Positions 5,610 to 6,056 of a stretch of 6,056 nt of DNA are shown here, in pieces. Every line of letters begins with the position of its first letter. Position 1 is the first letter of the stretch. A model generated the notes under the pieces. It was not told the origin of the DNA. It made no database searches and was given only the letters and a program-made list of their open reading frames with translations. The position numbers and the translations under genes were made by a program. This DNA comes from B46-G9 sp964581175 (GTDB taxonomy: Bacteria; Desulfobacterota; DSM-4660; Desulfatiglandales; Desulfatiglandaceae). Where the stretch lies: contig CAZONI010000157.1 in NCBI GenBank assembly GCA_964581175.1, forward strand, positions 1 to 6,056. The letters are read 5' to 3'.

Positions 5610-5822
5610 TCACGAGAACCCGCCGCCCGAAGAGCAGTTGGAAGAAGAGAGGGCCTGTCCACGCTCTGAGCCTGACGACACGGAGCTGAAACAGGAGAGG
5701 AGCTTATCCACCCCTTTACCCTCACATGCAGGGCAGGCTATATCGCTTTCATCGTCTCCTGCGAAGCAAATGCGTTCAAAAACTTTGCCGCATTCGCGGC
5801 ATTTGAATTCGTAGATGGGCAT
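5610..5822 (-). CDS. FmdB-family zinc-ribbon protein
   Basis: A 70-residue protein starting MPIYEFKCRECGKVFE, the standard opening of FmdB-type zinc ribbons. Two CxxC pairs (8-11 and 30-33, CPAC) are placed to hold one zinc ion. Three further cysteines (19, 44, 63) are not part of that pattern. The second half is low-complexity and Ser/Gly-rich, ending CSSGGGFS, as is common in this family. The family is named after a proposed regulator of an amidase gene in a methylotroph, but its molecular role is not established; nucleic-acid or protein binding is guessed. The ATG at 5822 has GGAGG six bases upstream. The frame stays open to 5900, but that extension has no ribosome-binding site and lacks the family's start. 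Confidence 0.9.
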   Translation of the reverse strand: MPIYEFKCRECGKVFERICFAGDDESDIACPACEGKGVDKLLSCFSSVSSGSERGQALSSSNCSSGGGFS

Positions 5823-5828
5823 GCTAAA

Positions 5829-5833
5829 CCTCC
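5829..5833 (-). promoter_or_regulatory. Ribosome-binding site of the FmdB-type gene
   Basis: GGAGG on the minus strand, six bases before the ATG at 5822. It decides against the longer frame that opens at 5900. Confidence 0.7.
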
Positions 5834-5902
5834 GGAACATGATTTTGAGCAGGAGTAACCCGCACACAGAACAATTTAATACTTCTCGGGCAATTTTCAA
5901 AT

Positions 5903-5935
5903 AAAAAAATCAACCTCGGGCTCCCCCGATCGGGG
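5903..5935 (-). terminator. Likely intrinsic terminator for a gene entering from the right edge
   Basis: On the minus strand, TCGGG (5929-5925), loop GGAG, CCCGA (5920-5916) form a stem that two more pairs can extend across a two-base bulge (CC/GG). Seven T follow at 5909-5903. It sits upstream of the FmdB-type gene and would separate it from whatever lies to the right. An overlapping palindrome, CCCCGATCGGGG (5924-5935), gives an alternative fold. Confidence 0.5.
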
Positions 5936-5953
5936 TGTAGAAGGGAATGCTGC

Positions 5954-6055
5954 TCAGGGAGGAAGCCTTTTCTGGAGTGACTGGTGAGAGGGCGCCGTCT
6001 TTTCGTGACGTATCAGTGGGGGAACCCGCAGCTCGACGCAGTCGAGAATGCGGAG
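5954..6055 (-). CDS. Possible C-terminal end of an unrecognised gene, cut by window edge
   Basis: A minus-strand frame is open from the right edge for 33 codons (starting LRILDCVELRVPPLI, ending LQKRLPP) and stops at TGA 5956-5954, about 20 bases before the terminator-like hairpin. A stop placed just before a terminator favours this frame. However, a second minus frame is open to 5910 and a plus frame is open from ATG 5947 to the edge, so coding cannot be decided from this fragment. No family is recognised. Confidence 0.2.
   Translation of the reverse strand, partial: LRILDCVELRVPPLIRHEKTAPSHQSLQKRLPP
6026..6053. repeat. Two-tier stem-loop at the right edge
   Basis: The outer stem CCGCA/TGCGG (6026-6030 and 6049-6053) encloses the inner stem CTCGA/TCGAG (6032-6036 and 6042-6046) with a five-base loop. 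The small internal loop (G on one side, AA on the other) gives it the look of a structured RNA domain, but the fragment is too short to name. Confidence 0.35.
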
Positions 6056-6056
6056 G

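Noticed and set aside
5916..6056. Cobalamin, TPP or other known riboswitch at the right edge
   Set aside because: Short pieces (AGAAGGGAA, CTGGTGAGA, CCCGCAGCT) recall known aptamers, but their order, spacing and conserved core do not match any I can recall.
1..6056. CRISPR array, tRNA, rRNA, insertion sequence, prophage or attachment site
   Set aside because: No regularly spaced repeats, cloverleaf, ribosomal RNA motif, transposase or terminal repeats with target duplication were seen on either strand.

Overview
This is a chromosomal window of ordinary bacterial gene density and roughly balanced base composition. Genes have clear GGAGG-type ribosome-binding sites. The gene mix (long-form urocanase, FmdB zinc-ribbon protein with a Ser/Gly-rich tail, TerB-like protein, P-protein-like permease) suggests a Gram-negative, perhaps a deltaproteobacterium-type (Desulfobacterota) lineage. 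That is an inference from protein style; no marker gene here settles it.

Layout, left to right. Positions 1-682 (minus) hold the first 227 codons of urocanate hydratase (histidine degradation), cut by the left edge. Upstream of it is a leader with nested inverted repeats, then a LysE/RhtB-type exporter (841-1470, minus) whose best start is a TTG. Then comes a tight plus-strand cluster: a 103-residue unknown acidic protein (1666-1977), the ribosome-rescue hydrolase ArfB (1987-2412) and a TerB-like protein (2428-2889). Spacings are 9 and 15 bases, and each gene has its own ribosome-binding site. This cluster converges on a large permease of the ArsB/NhaD/SLC13 superfamily (2937-4679, minus), which carries a predicted periplasmic domain before its membrane part. 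A promoter region with inverted repeats (about 4700-4900) separates the permease from a divergent small membrane protein (4900-5328, plus) with two membrane segments and a possible PH-like domain. On the minus strand at the right are an FmdB-type zinc ribbon (5610-5822) and, downstream of it, a 28-residue single-membrane-segment micro-gene (5425-5511) with a very good ribosome-binding site. The last 130 bases hold a likely minus-strand terminator and ambiguous open frames that run off the edge.

There is no tRNA, rRNA, CRISPR array or insertion sequence that I can support. I found no large multi-gene novel system. The most interesting items are the unlisted 28-residue gene, the co-transcribed unknown/ArfB/TerB trio, the P-protein-like architecture of the permease, and the nested inverted repeats in two regulatory regions.
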